From a virus: DNA of 58,503 bases. The notes below the pieces were generated by a model. That model saw only the letters and a list, made by a program, of their open reading frames with translations, did not search any database and was not told the origin of the DNA. This document shows positions 22,181 through 30,944 of this stretch, piece after piece (position 1 is the stretch's first letter; every line of letters begins with the position of its first letter). The position numbers were made by a program, and so were the translations under genes. The DNA lies in IMG/VR virus record IMGVR_UViG_3300032562_000025, positions 1-58,503 of that record. One strand, 5' to 3'.

Positions 22181-22394
22181 TTGAAATCATTCATGTTTTT
22201 AAATCAATCATGTTTTTAAACATCCGAAACGTTGAAAAATGTAAACAATTCCGACAGATATTTTATGTAATATTCTCAGGATTTTCATGTAACCATGTAA
22301 AATTATTCGGTTTTTATTCAATTTAGCAAATTGTAAAGAAATTCGACAACGTTGTAAACATTTTCGACATTTTCAGAAACATGAATGATTTCAA
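22181..22394. repeat. 18-bp perfect inverted repeat flanking the iteron-like sites
   Basis: TTGAAATCATTCATGTTT (22181-22198) is the exact reverse complement of 22377-22394. Three of the four iteron-like sites lie between the arms, the fourth just outside. Confidence 0.85.
22191..22220 (+). repeat. Direct repeat TCATGTTTTTAAA x2
   Basis: Two identical 13-bp copies at 22191-22203 and 22208-22220, 17 bp apart start to start (more than one helical turn). They overlap the left arm of the inverted repeat. Confidence 0.7.
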
Positions 22395-22421
22395 TTGGTT
22401 AAAGTGTAATGAAATCCGACA
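22240..22421 (+). repeat. Iteron-like array, four 17-bp direct repeats
   Basis: TGTAAACAATTCCGACA (22240), TGTAAAGAAATTCGACA (22332), TGTAAACATTTTCGACA (22353) and TGTAATGAAATCCGACA (22405), all same orientation; consensus TGTAAANAWWTYCGACA. A weaker fifth is at 22296. Spacings 92, 21 and 52 bp. Such arrays bind replication initiators or repressors. Confidence 0.75.
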
Positions 22422-22455
22422 TGTCAATTTATTGACACATTCCCGAATTTCCCGC

Positions 22456-22476
22456 CGTAAACATTACGATACCTCC
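22456..22476 (+). repeat. Dispersed palindrome, type I tail (packaging-side control region)
   Basis: Core CGTAAACATTACG (22456-22468) plus ATACCTCC. The only copy whose central triplet contains a C. Confidence 0.9.
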
Positions 22477-22587
22477 GTCCGGTTCATTGCAAGCAATCGT
22501 CATGCAATCAATTAATCAATGAATACATTAGTTATACATTTATTCAGTCAATCAATGCAATACAATGGCTGACAATTGGATACATTG

Positions 22588-22633
22588 CTTGGCGTTAGCC
22601 AAGTACCCCCTACCCGTCAAGGGGGATTGACGG
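22588..22633 (+). promoter_or_regulatory. GC-rich hairpin island with mutually exclusive stems
   Basis: CTTGGC-GTTA-GCCAAG (22588-22603) forms a 6-bp hairpin. Next, CCCCCT (22606-22611) can pair with AGGGGG (22620-22625), or CCGTCAA (22614-22620) with TTGACGG (22627-22633); the two overlap and exclude each other. In an otherwise AT-rich control region 200 bp before the packaging operon it could be a packaging (pac/cos) site or an RNA switch. Confidence 0.55.
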
Positions 22634-22818
22634 CCCATGCAGTCGCCACGCCACCCCAAAACCTAACCTTCCCTCCATGTAAACATACTTTTCACTTAAT
22701 TCAAAAGTTAATCGGTAAACCAATCGGACTTCCGATTTCGAAATTAATTAAGCACGGTCTTCGGAAAATAAAAATTTTCAAATTTTTTACAAAAATTAAA
22801 ATAACCTTAAAATAAATA

Positions 22819-22847
22819 TTGACAACTTCCGTATTTAGCGGTATCAT
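22819..22847 (+). promoter_or_regulatory. Sigma70-type promoter of the packaging/late operon
   Basis: TTGACA (22819-22824), 17-nt spacer, TATCAT (22842-22847, five of six consensus). Expected start about 22854, essentially on the first ATGs of the next gene. Confidence 0.7.
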
Positions 22848-22854
22848 TACAATG

Positions 22855-23424
22855 ATGATACCATTTTCACCTCATTCCATTGAAGGGGCATTGGATTTCT
22901 CAAACACAACCGTGTTCAAATTCAATGCCTTAATTAAACCTGAAATAAACATAAATTCATACAAACAACTTTCACTTGAACCGTTGATTTATGGCTGGAA
23001 GGAAATTGGAAAATTACTTAATTGTACCTTAGGTATAATCAGGCATAAATTGAAGCGTGTTCTTCTTAAGGGAAGGTATGTATTTTTTCGCTTAGCGGTA
23101 AATTCGTGTGGTACGATCAGTAGAGTATACTGTACTTATAAATCATTACTTGCTTTATTTATTGCACGCTATTGTGGACTCGATAAAATTCCTGAGGTTC
23201 CTTGTATACTTATTATCGGAACTAAAGGGATATCTAAATTTTTAGGAGTATCTGACGAAGGTTTTAGAAGAAAATATAGAGATGTTTTTGAAAGTGATGG
23301 AATAATATATAAATTAAGTAATAAGTGTAAGCCTTACTTATGTGCCTTTACAAATATGTTAATTGCTTCATTAGTAAAACATCCTGAACTTGATTTTCGT
23401 GAGGCAACATATGTCAGAAAGTGA
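22855..23424 (+). CDS. Double helix-turn-helix DNA-binding protein, first gene of late operon
   Basis: The predicted transcription start coincides with tandem ATGs at 22852 and 22855, so translation may be leaderless; the upstream TTG is part of the -35 box. Two similar HTH-like domains follow: YGWKEIGKLLNCTLGIIRHKL (in parts about 50-70) and GTKGISKFLGVSDEGFRRKY (about 120-140), each ending in a short helix (LLALFIARY; MLIASLVKH). Position before the small-terminase-like gene suggests a packaging-site recognition protein or late regulator. The exact start is uncertain. Confidence 0.55.
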   Translation: MIPFSPHSIEGALDFSNTTVFKFNALIKPEININSYKQLSLEPLIYGWKEIGKLLNCTLGIIRHKLKRVLLKGRYVFFRLAVNSCGTISRVYCTYKSLLALFIARYCGLDKIPEVPCILIIGTKGISKFLGVSDEGFRRKYRDVFESDGIIYKLSNKCKPYLCAFTNMLIASLVKHPELDFREATYVRK

Positions 23425-23827
23425 TTTAAGTCCAGAACAAACAATTAAGGATTTGTTATCCCCGATGCAGAAGGCACTGGAGGAATTGGGAATAACTCCA
23501 GAAATGCTTGGTAAAAAACTCCTTGAAGAAATGAACGCTGAAGAAACTAAATTCTTCTCTCATCAAGGAGAAATTAAGGATTCAGAAAATGTAATTGCTT
23601 GGGATGTTCGTCAGCGGGCAAGGCAAGACGCACATAAGTTAAGGGGTGATTATGCTCCTGAAAAACGTGATTTAAACATCCATGAAGATCATGATTATGA
23701 TCCTGAGGAAGAGTTGATCTTAACAAATGCCGCAAATGAAATTGCTCAAAAACGAATCGCTGAAATGCGAAATGATAATGAGCCAATTGAGCCAACCGAA
23801 CCAATTGAGGAAACAAAAAAGGATTGA
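23411..23827 (+). CDS. Probable small terminase subunit
   Basis: Start at 23411 (MSESDL), behind GTGAGGCAACAT, instead of 23390. The 138-aa product is helical: ITPEMLGKKLLEEMNAEETKF, then WDVRQRARQDAHKLRGDYAPEK, a pattern seen in phage small terminases that ends with a charged tail of PIEPTEPIEE repeats. Its stop overlaps the TTG start of the large terminase (TTGA). It would recognise the packaging site and recruit the motor. Confidence 0.65.
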   Translation: MSESDLSPEQTIKDLLSPMQKALEELGITPEMLGKKLLEEMNAEETKFFSHQGEIKDSENVIAWDVRQRARQDAHKLRGDYAPEKRDLNIHEDHDYDPEEELILTNAANEIAQKRIAEMRNDNEPIEPTEPIEETKKD

Positions 23828-25521
23828 GTTCAAACCACAATCAAGTTGAGTTAAATGAAGCACAACGCTCATTATCCTTGAAAGATGTTGAGCGTTGTTC
23901 TGCTTGGTTTTGGGCTAATCAAAATAATATTAGATTATCTGGTGGAAATTATTCACTTAAAAACCATGAATATCAGGTTGAAATGCTCAATGCCCCTGAA
24001 AAATTAAGATGTCATAAAAAAGGCGCTCAGATGGGTGTCTCTGAAGCTGAAGTTTTAAGAACAATTCATGGAATGATTAATAACCGATATAATCAAGGTG
24101 TATTGTATTTATTCCCAAGTGCTGATGATGTATCTGAATTTTCAAAAGCCCGTTTCAATCCATTAATCGCTGATAATCCTGAATCAATTGGTTCATTTGT
24201 CCGTGCAACTGACTCAGCAACAATTAAGCGTATTGGTCGAGCAATGTTATACTTACGTGGAGCACGTGGAACTGCAAATATTGAAGGCTCAAAAAAGGAT
24301 TCCTCAAAATTAAGATCAATTCCAGTAGATAAAATAGTATATGATGAGTGCGATTTGATGGATCCTGACATGATTGATTTGGCTTCAGAACGTATTTCAC
24401 ACTCATTAATTCAAGAACAAGTATTCCTTAGTACTCCATCAATACCTGACTATGGGATAGATAAAAAGTTTCAAGAATCCGATCAACGTTTATGGATGAT
24501 TAAGTGTAAACATTGTAATGAATGGACTTGTCTCGAATTAGAATTCCCTGAATTAATTACACAACATGAAGATGGTTCCGGTATGCGCTTATGTAGAAAA
24601 TGCAAGCGTGAAATTTATCCTTACAACGGAACATGGGCAGCTCAATATCCTTCGCGTAAGAATAATTATGGAACTTGGATATCTCAATTGAATTCAGCAT
24701 ATGTTGATCCATGGAAAATCCTTCAATTATTTTTAAACCCACCTAACGGAAATATTCAAGAAGTTTACAATTCAAAATTGGGTATGGCTTACATTGCGGC
24801 TGAAAATCGTTTGCAAGCACATGACTTATATCCCTTAATGTCAAATGAAATTGGAATGTTTGACCATCCTGGACCGACAGCAATGGGAGTTGATGTCGGG
24901 AATAACCTTCATGTTACGATAATTGATCGCCCATCTGAAAAATCAAAACGAGTAATTAAGATTGTGGAAATTAATGCAAAAATGAATAAGGAAACACCCA
25001 TTGCTGAAATGATTAATTTCAGTCCAATTCATGATTTGATTAAGCAATTTAATGTTAAATCATGTGTTTTCGACTTCGCTCCCGTACAACAACAAGTAAG
25101 GGCATTTCGTGAATCCGAATTGACTTGTGAAGTGTTCGGTTGCATTTATCAAGAACATCAACGTGGCCCTGCATCTTGGGATGTTGTTGATGGAATTGTT
25201 CGTGTAAATCGTACTGAAATTTGTGATACAACTCATGCGTTATGTATGGAAAAGGGAGCATTGTCCATTCCAAGGCGTTCATCGGAAATTGATGAGTGGG
25301 TTACACATATGTGTAACTTGGCTAAAGTTTTGCAAGAAAATAAGGATACGGGGAGTAAGGAATATCATTATCGTAAGTTAGGCCCCGACCATTATCGTCA
25401 TTCACTTAATTATGCAATTCTCGCTTCACAACGAATTGGTATTTATGTTGCTCCGACAACAAATAAATCAAAGGGATCGAATTGGCGTGGCAATGATGCT
25501 GGTTCGTTTATGTCGGTTTAA
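23824..25521 (+). CDS. Terminase large subunit (GpA-type)
   Basis: A 565-aa protein starting at TTG 23824, overlapping the small subunit. ATPase part: KKGAQMGVSEAE (Walker A of the lambda GpA type, Lys early in the motif), VDKIVYDECDLMD (Walker B), VFLSTPS coupling motif. A zinc ribbon CKHCNEW...CRKCKRE lies at about 230-265. Nuclease part: MGVDVGNN and VFDFAP acidic motifs and a C-terminal DHYRHSLNYA. It cuts and pumps DNA into the prohead. Confidence 0.9.
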   Translation: MSSNHNQVELNEAQRSLSLKDVERCSAWFWANQNNIRLSGGNYSLKNHEYQVEMLNAPEKLRCHKKGAQMGVSEAEVLRTIHGMINNRYNQGVLYLFPSADDVSEFSKARFNPLIADNPESIGSFVRATDSATIKRIGRAMLYLRGARGTANIEGSKKDSSKLRSIPVDKIVYDECDLMDPDMIDLASERISHSLIQEQVFLSTPSIPDYGIDKKFQESDQRLWMIKCKHCNEWTCLELEFPELITQHEDGSGMRLCRKCKREIYPYNGTWAAQYPSRKNNYGTWISQLNSAYVDPWKILQLFLNPPNGNIQEVYNSKLGMAYIAAENRLQAHDLYPLMSNEIGMFDHPGPTAMGVDVGNNLHVTIIDRPSEKSKRVIKIVEINAKMNKETPIAEMINFSPIHDLIKQFNVKSCVFDFAPVQQQVRAFRESELTCEVFGCIYQEHQRGPASWDVVDGIVRVNRTEICDTTHALCMEKGALSIPRRSSEIDEWVTHMCNLAKVLQENKDTGSKEYHYRKLGPDHYRHSLNYAILASQRIGIYVAPTTNKSKGSNWRGNDAGSFMSV

Positions 25522-25530
25522 TCTGATGAG

Positions 25531-25553
25531 CGTAAAATTTACGGTATCTCAAT
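25531..25553 (+). repeat. Dispersed palindrome, type II tail
   Basis: Core CGTAAAATTTACG (25531-25543) plus GTATCTCAAT. In the 65-bp gap after the large terminase gene. Confidence 0.85.
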
Positions 25554-25586
25554 GGGTGAACGAAAAAGGAGAACAGGAGGTTCAAA

Positions 25587-26195
25587 ATGAATATTAATTA
25601 TTTGAATGGAATTTCGAAGGTTATTGGTCATGTTCAAGTTGTTGGAAATGAACGTGGTTATGAACCGGCTTTATATATTATTAATGAGAAATCACCACGA
25701 TTTCAAGGACATTCATTCATTATTGCATTAAGCGCATTTTATAAATACGTAAATCCATTCATCAACAACGCACATCCGAAGTTGATTAAGGAAGATCAGA
25801 TTAAATTTAATGAGCTTACAACACGTTTACATATTGAGAATGAGTCAATAATGAATATAATTACAATTGATAAACGTAAGGAATATATTAAAAATATGGC
25901 TTGTGTTGCATTCGCCTTGGCATTGTATAAAGCAGAAGGAATCCTCCTCGTCACTGGGTATAATTTAGGTCAGTGCATGACCATGTTTGAGATTGAGCCA
26001 ATTCCACAAGCAGCTTGCCAATTGTTACTATTCATTGAGGATTCATTGGACGATTTAAGACGTGCACCAATGCCATTCCCTGATTCAATTTACAATGCAG
26101 GTGGAATGAATGTATCCATTGAAGGGAAAAAGATTTACTCAGGTGATTGGCATATTACAGAGTCGGAATTAATGAAAGAACAATTGATTCAATAA
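25587..26195 (+). CDS. Hypothetical protein between terminase and portal
   Basis: A 202-aa protein with a beta-rich N-terminal third (VIGHVQVVGNERGYEPALYI) and a helical middle (ACVAFALALYKAEGILLV). Ribosome site AGGAGG. Genes here often encode virion-associated or portal-accessory proteins, but no family is recognised. Confidence 0.55.
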   Translation: MNINYLNGISKVIGHVQVVGNERGYEPALYIINEKSPRFQGHSFIIALSAFYKYVNPFINNAHPKLIKEDQIKFNELTTRLHIENESIMNIITIDKRKEYIKNMACVAFALALYKAEGILLVTGYNLGQCMTMFEIEPIPQAACQLLLFIEDSLDDLRRAPMPFPDSIYNAGGMNVSIEGKKIYSGDWHITESELMKEQLIQ

Positions 26196-26205
26196 TAAGG
26201 AATAA

Positions 26206-28482
26206 ATGGAACGTAAAACAACTGATGTTTCAAATTATGTAAGGACATCAAATTTCAATCCACCTTCGGGTGGTTCTTCCTTATCATCAACCGCTGAAAC
26301 TCCAAATTTGACCATAATAAGTGCTCGTGGTTCGATTTTGGAAGGCCAATTGTGGCAACAACGTCTTGCAAATTTGCAAATGTTCAGGAATCAAGCCCGT
26401 CTTCAGCAATCATTAAACCGGATGGAGATGGCAATTGATGAAGATTTTTATGATTCAATTCAACTTGATATCAATGACATTGCAATCTTACAAGAACGTA
26501 AACAACCAATCTTAACATTTAATGTAATTAAGGATACAATTAATTGGCTCCTCGGAACGGAAAAAAAGTTGCGTGTTGATTTTTCAATTGTCTCAAAACA
26601 TAAGGGAGATGAGAAGGAAGCCAAGATTAAATCAGAAATTTTCAAGTTTGATTCGGACATCAACCACGCTGAATATGTTGTATCCAATGCCTTCGCATCA
26701 TCCGTTAAGGCAGGTGTTGGTTGGGTTGAAGCTGGAGCCCAAAACAATAATGATTCTCCAATTTTCATAAGGAATGAGAAATGGAGAAATGTCTGGTTTG
26801 ATCATTTGTCAACGGGCTTAATGCGAAGAATGTCAAGGTTCGTGATAAGGGAAAAGTGGGTCGATTTAGATGTTGCTCAGGTATTATTTGAGGATAGGAA
26901 GGAAGATCTTAAGGTAATGAGTCAGCATGTAAATTCCATTTATCCCTTCAATCCTGATGATATGGTTTTAAGTGATCCTGCTTCGGAGTTTGATGTTGAA
27001 GGACAAATGGATTCGATGTTCTCACCAAGGGGTGAGGTATTAAGGGAACGGGTTAAAATCGTTGAGTGTCAATATCGTATGCCTGCGAAGGTTCAACTTT
27101 TAAGGATGGTAGATAAATCAATCCCTTGGGGATCATTGGAAGGGTCAATTTATCGGAAGGGAAATCAAGATCAGGATTATTTGGTTAAGAATGGATATTT
27201 TGAGACGTTTGAAGTAATGCGAATGATCGTCCGTCATGCTTATTGGTGTGGACGGATTTATCTTAAGGACGTTTTAAGCCCATATAACCATTGGGAATTT
27301 TCATTAATTCCAATCTGGTGTTATGTTCGTGAGCGGGATAATATGCCTTATGGGGTAATTCGTGACCTTCGTGACCCACAAATTGACTTAAATAAGCGTA
27401 AAAGTAAGGCATTATTTTTGATGTCAGCCAATCAAATTCATGCTGAAAAGGGTGCATTTGATGATAAGATGGATGCAATTATTGAAGCTAATCGAGCTGA
27501 TGGTTTCCTTGAGTATAACGTGGGGAAGAAATTTGAAATTGTAAGAAATGCCGATCTTGGAGCAGCTCATTTAAGCATGGCCCATGATGATGAGCGTTTC
27601 ATTCGTTCGATTGCTGGCCATGTTGATCCTCAGGTTGCAGAATCGAAGAAGGATATTTCGGGGAAGGCATTAACTTCCCTTAAGGAAGGAACACAATTAA
27701 CAAGTGGAGTTTTATTTGACAATTATTATTTCGGTCTTCAATTAATTGGTGAGATTCGCTTAACATTGATTGAGCAATTCCGTGATGCTGAGGAAGAAAT
27801 AATGGTTGGGCAGGGCACGAATAAGGAAAGGTATGAAGCAATAAACCAACCACAAGAAGATGGTTCAATTTTGAATCCAATTACAAAGGCAAAATCACGT
27901 TTTGTAATCGCAAAAAGGGATTATCGTGAATCCGTTCGTGCTTCAATGTTGGAAACATTAACTGAAATAACAATGTATTTAACAAAGACCGCACCTCAAG
28001 TTGCAATTGCAATGTTAGACTTGGTCGTGGAATTTATGGACGATCTTGGTCCAATGAAAAGTGACTTAGTCGATCGTATTCGTAAGATAAATAAACAACA
28101 TCCACCAAAATCGGAAATGACTGAAGAGGAATTGAAGAAAGCAATTGAAGTTGATGAAGCTGAAATGAAAAAGAAACAAGCAATGGAACAAATTCAGTTT
28201 ATGATGGAACAGGCGAAGTTAAAATCTATGCAGGCAAAGGGAAATTCTGATGATTCGAAGGCAATTAAGGCAAAAATTGATGGGGTTGTTCGGGAATTGG
28301 AAGGTTACATGGCTGCATTGGAAGTTGCTGAAACAATTCAGCTCAACCCATCGGTCGCTGAAGCTGCTGACATGGTTATTAAGGAATCTAAAAGGGTAAT
28401 TTTGCCTGAAGGAAATGGGCAACAAAATCAGCAAAATCAAGGAAGACAAATTAATCCTGAGCAAAATCAAGGAGGTTTATAA
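26206..28482 (+). CDS. Portal protein (P22-like)
   Basis: A 758-aa protein of the P22-like portal family: an N-terminal flexible part, the conserved block INWLLGTEKKLRVDF (about 108-122), GVGWVEAG, DLRDPQIDLNKRKSKAL, and ALTSLKEGTQLTSG followed by the long stem helix (LTLIEQFRDAEEE). The C-terminus is a coiled-coil, Gln-rich barrel/tail (QQNQQNQGRQ). Forms the dodecameric connector for packaging and tail assembly. Confidence 0.85.
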   Translation: MERKTTDVSNYVRTSNFNPPSGGSSLSSTAETPNLTIISARGSILEGQLWQQRLANLQMFRNQARLQQSLNRMEMAIDEDFYDSIQLDINDIAILQERKQPILTFNVIKDTINWLLGTEKKLRVDFSIVSKHKGDEKEAKIKSEIFKFDSDINHAEYVVSNAFASSVKAGVGWVEAGAQNNNDSPIFIRNEKWRNVWFDHLSTGLMRRMSRFVIREKWVDLDVAQVLFEDRKEDLKVMSQHVNSIYPFNPDDMVLSDPASEFDVEGQMDSMFSPRGEVLRERVKIVECQYRMPAKVQLLRMVDKSIPWGSLEGSIYRKGNQDQDYLVKNGYFETFEVMRMIVRHAYWCGRIYLKDVLSPYNHWEFSLIPIWCYVRERDNMPYGVIRDLRDPQIDLNKRKSKALFLMSANQIHAEKGAFDDKMDAIIEANRADGFLEYNVGKKFEIVRNADLGAAHLSMAHDDERFIRSIAGHVDPQVAESKKDISGKALTSLKEGTQLTSGVLFDNYYFGLQLIGEIRLTLIEQFRDAEEEIMVGQGTNKERYEAINQPQEDGSILNPITKAKSRFVIAKRDYRESVRASMLETLTEITMYLTKTAPQVAIAMLDLVVEFMDDLGPMKSDLVDRIRKINKQHPPKSEMTEEELKKAIEVDEAEMKKKQAMEQIQFMMEQAKLKSMQAKGNSDDSKAIKAKIDGVVRELEGYMAALEVAETIQLNPSVAEAADMVIKESKRVILPEGNGQQNQQNQGRQINPEQNQGGL

Positions 28483-28877
28483 TGAGTGTAGGTGATCTGA
28501 CTAAATTACCAACAGCGGGCATTCAAGCAGTTGGTCATGTGACAAGTGTAACTGGGACTTCAACCACAATGTATCTTGGATATGACAATGGAAAGGTAAA
28601 AACCTTAACAACATCTGGTGTTGTTGCTGATTTGACTACAAAAGTTATCCTTCCAGGTAAAATTGTTTCACTTGTTTATACTGGACTAACTGCCATTTTA
28701 TGTGCAATAACTGCCGATGGTAAGATTTATAAGATTACATCACTTGGTGTTGTTACGTTACTTAAAAATTTGAATATGGGAGTTTGTGGAGCTTATTATG
28801 TCTCCAATTATTTGTACATTGTCCTGGACTCAATGCAGCAGGAAAAAAGTAATTTACTTAAACTTCAATTGGCATAA
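28482..28877 (+). CDS. Beta-rich protein, possible propeller fragment
   Basis: A 131-aa protein with repeating strand pairs (TTMYLGYDNGKVKTLTT, AITADGKIYKITSLGVVT) reminiscent of beta-propeller blades. Starts on the TAATG overlap with the portal stop. The next gene has related repeats, so the two may be a split or tandem pair. Possibly a capsid decoration or connector accessory protein. Confidence 0.5.
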   Translation: MSVGDLTKLPTAGIQAVGHVTSVTGTSTTMYLGYDNGKVKTLTTSGVVADLTTKVILPGKIVSLVYTGLTAILCAITADGKIYKITSLGVVTLLKNLNMGVCGAYYVSNYLYIVLDSMQQEKSNLLKLQLA

Positions 28878-28886
28878 GGTGGTATT

Positions 28887-29423
28887 ATGAGCTTAACTCA
28901 CTTAACATATATCGGTGAAACGGCTGCAGCTATTATCAGTCATGGTGCAGTAACTTATATAGGAACCTTGAAAGGTAATATATTAAGGATGAATAATGTT
29001 ACTAAAGTGCTAACCAATATTGGTAAAGTACAGGGTGAGATAAGATCATTATCCATTAATTATCCTTTATTATACATAACGGATAATGAAGGTAATATTA
29101 CCACTTACACAATATCCTCATCTGATGATCCGTCCACTTCATACGGTACTGCAGTTATTGATTTTGGAGCTACATTAACAGATGAAGCTACACTGGTAAT
29201 TACAAATATGCCAGCAATGAAAACGACTTCACGTATTATAGTGTTTATTGAGGAAGATGATACAACATCAGATAATAACGCAGAAGCACATAAAAGTCTT
29301 GCTTCATTCTCAACTTGTCATGCAACGAGTAGAGTAGCTGGAGTTGGGTTTACAGCAGCAGTAAGGCTTTGGAATGGATATGCAAGTGGTACGTTTAAAA
29401 TCAATTATATTTATGGAGAATAG
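28887..29423 (+). CDS. Beta-rich virion-associated protein
   Basis: A 178-aa protein. N-terminal repeats (HGAVTYIGTLKGNILRMN, ITDNEGNITTYTI) resemble the preceding gene's blade-like units. The C-terminal half (FGATLTDEATLVIT, VRLWNGYASGTFKINYIYGE) resembles a jelly-roll surface domain. Likely a structural or head-decoration protein by position; unproven. Confidence 0.5.
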   Translation: MSLTHLTYIGETAAAIISHGAVTYIGTLKGNILRMNNVTKVLTNIGKVQGEIRSLSINYPLLYITDNEGNITTYTISSSDDPSTSYGTAVIDFGATLTDEATLVITNMPAMKTTSRIIVFIEEDDTTSDNNAEAHKSLASFSTCHATSRVAGVGFTAAVRLWNGYASGTFKINYIYGE

Positions 29424-29434
29424 GGAGGCTTAAA

Positions 29435-30943
29435 ATGAGTTACGGGCAGAAGATAGTAGGGAGCACATCAGGAAATATAGCTGAAGTTGATGTTAATAAA
29501 AACCTTAATGTGGTAAATCCAAGTACGTCAATTAAGTCAGGTTTTGTTGTTGGTGCAGGTGAGCATGATGCAGGTACACTTCTTGGTACACGCTCAACAA
29601 TTGAAGCGGACTATTCAAGGGATTACCGTGCAAGAGTAGCAGTGGATAATATTTTGTTTAATGAATGGTTTTCAGGCACGACAATTAATACTTCAAAATG
29701 GGCAACGCCAAGTGCAACTGCAACGGTGGCTCAGGCAGCTGGATTGTTGACACTGAATTCAGCTGCTTCATTGGTTTCAGGGCAAGGATGTATTGTAAAG
29801 TCATGGCGAACATTTCCAATTTTTGGTGCATCTGGAATGTATTTTGAAATGAGAGCATCATTGTATTCTGATTCAACACTTTTCAATAACAATACATCTG
29901 AATGGGGTGCAGCAATTACTGCAAATACAGTAGCAACTGCTCCTACTGATGGTATTTACTTCAGATATACAATTGCTGGATTGTATGCGGTGGTTATGAG
30001 TAACTCAGTTGAAGTTTATGCATCACTTTTATCAACAGGATTACTTACAACGTGGCCAACTTTTGACATTACCAAGATTCACCATTATACTATTTACGTT
30101 TCTGAAGATGAGGTTGAATTCTGGATTGATGATAAGTTGGTATATGTTGTTGATCTCCACAATACCAATGTGCCAACTCCAATATCATCTATGCAATTAT
30201 GTGTATATGCAAGATGTATTAATACAGGTACGAATACACTTACTGCGCAAAAAGTCAACATTGCAAGTGTTAATGTGTCAAGTGCAGATATGGAAACAGC
30301 AAAGCCTTGGGCACATAAGATGGCCGGCATGCATGAATCAGTACAATGTATGCCTACTGGTGGTACAACTGGAAAATCATGTACGGCATATACTCAGACT
30401 GCAATGCCAACAGCAGGGACAACAATTTTAGCAACTGCCCTTGGAACAAATGCAGTAGCAGGAATCGGTGGATTTCAACACTTTGCAGGTGCTACTGGTT
30501 TATCCCTAACTGCAGATACAGCATATCAGATATTCTCAACATTAATCCCTGCTCCTACAGTTGCAGAAGCAAAAGGGTTAATGATATGTGGTATTGATAT
30601 TACTTTAATTTCAAGAGTAGCTGTCGGTGTAAATGCCACTGTTGTACCATTTGTCATGGAACTTTGTTTTGGCTGTACTAATGCTGATCCTGCAACGGCA
30701 GAAGCAATAACAACAAATACCACTCCAGTTAAGGGTGTAAGAAAACAGATCATTGGTATGGGTTCGTTATCAATTAATACTGCTGTAGGCACAACAGTAT
30801 CAATGACTTGGCATCCTCAAGTACCAGTATATTGTGAAGCAGGTACATATGTTACAATAACATTCAGACCTGCAATAACATATAGTACTGGCCCTACACA
30901 AGATTATTTATTTGCGTGTGCTGTTGACGGATATTGGGAGTAA
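29435..30943 (+). CDS. Surface/virion protein with concanavalin-like domain
   Basis: A 502-aa protein. Residues ~75-280 (LFNEWFSGTTINTSKWATPS ... VEFWIDDKLVYVVDLHN) match a concanavalin/LamG-like jelly-roll used for glycan binding. The C-terminal ~200 residues form a second beta domain (GGFQHFAGATGLSLTADTAY, PVYCEAGTYVTITFRPAI) with the look of a head-fibre or tail-fibre tip. Located between portal accessory genes and an O-antigen ligase-like gene; probably a head-decoration or receptor-binding protein. Confidence 0.55.
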   Translation: MSYGQKIVGSTSGNIAEVDVNKNLNVVNPSTSIKSGFVVGAGEHDAGTLLGTRSTIEADYSRDYRARVAVDNILFNEWFSGTTINTSKWATPSATATVAQAAGLLTLNSAASLVSGQGCIVKSWRTFPIFGASGMYFEMRASLYSDSTLFNNNTSEWGAAITANTVATAPTDGIYFRYTIAGLYAVVMSNSVEVYASLLSTGLLTTWPTFDITKIHHYTIYVSEDEVEFWIDDKLVYVVDLHNTNVPTPISSMQLCVYARCINTGTNTLTAQKVNIASVNVSSADMETAKPWAHKMAGMHESVQCMPTGGTTGKSCTAYTQTAMPTAGTTILATALGTNAVAGIGGFQHFAGATGLSLTADTAYQIFSTLIPAPTVAEAKGLMICGIDITLISRVAVGVNATVVPFVMELCFGCTNADPATAEAITTNTTPVKGVRKQIIGMGSLSINTAVGTTVSMTWHPQVPVYCEAGTYVTITFRPAITYSTGPTQDYLFACAVDGYWE

Positions 30944-30944
30944 A

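Larger units (their letters stand above)
22062..22851. other. Second non-coding control region
   Basis: 790 nt between the leftward 21603 gene and the rightward packaging operon. It contains direct repeats CCGTCAGG (22088 and 22102), an 18-bp inverted repeat, two copies of TCATGTTTTTAAA, four iteron-like TGTAAA...CGACA sites, TGTCAAT-TT-ATTGACA (22422-22438), a palindrome copy (22456), GC-rich hairpins (22588-22633) and the rightward promoter (22819). The 22576-22815 open frame has no ribosome site, lacks protein-like composition and overlaps the hairpins, so I do not call it a gene. Confidence 0.65.

Noticed and set aside
22576-22815. 79-aa open frame in the control region
   Set aside because: No ribosome site, unusual composition, and it overlaps stable hairpins and repeat DNA; better explained as regulatory sequence.
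23824-25521. Large terminase seems to lack the Walker A Lys (GAQMGVSE)
   Set aside because: GpA-type terminases use a variant motif with the Lys at its beginning (KSARVGYS-like); KKGAQMGVSE fits that form.
25412-25597. 61-aa plus-strand ORF across the palindrome at 25531
   Set aside because: Lies mostly inside the terminase in another frame with no ribosome site; a shadow frame.
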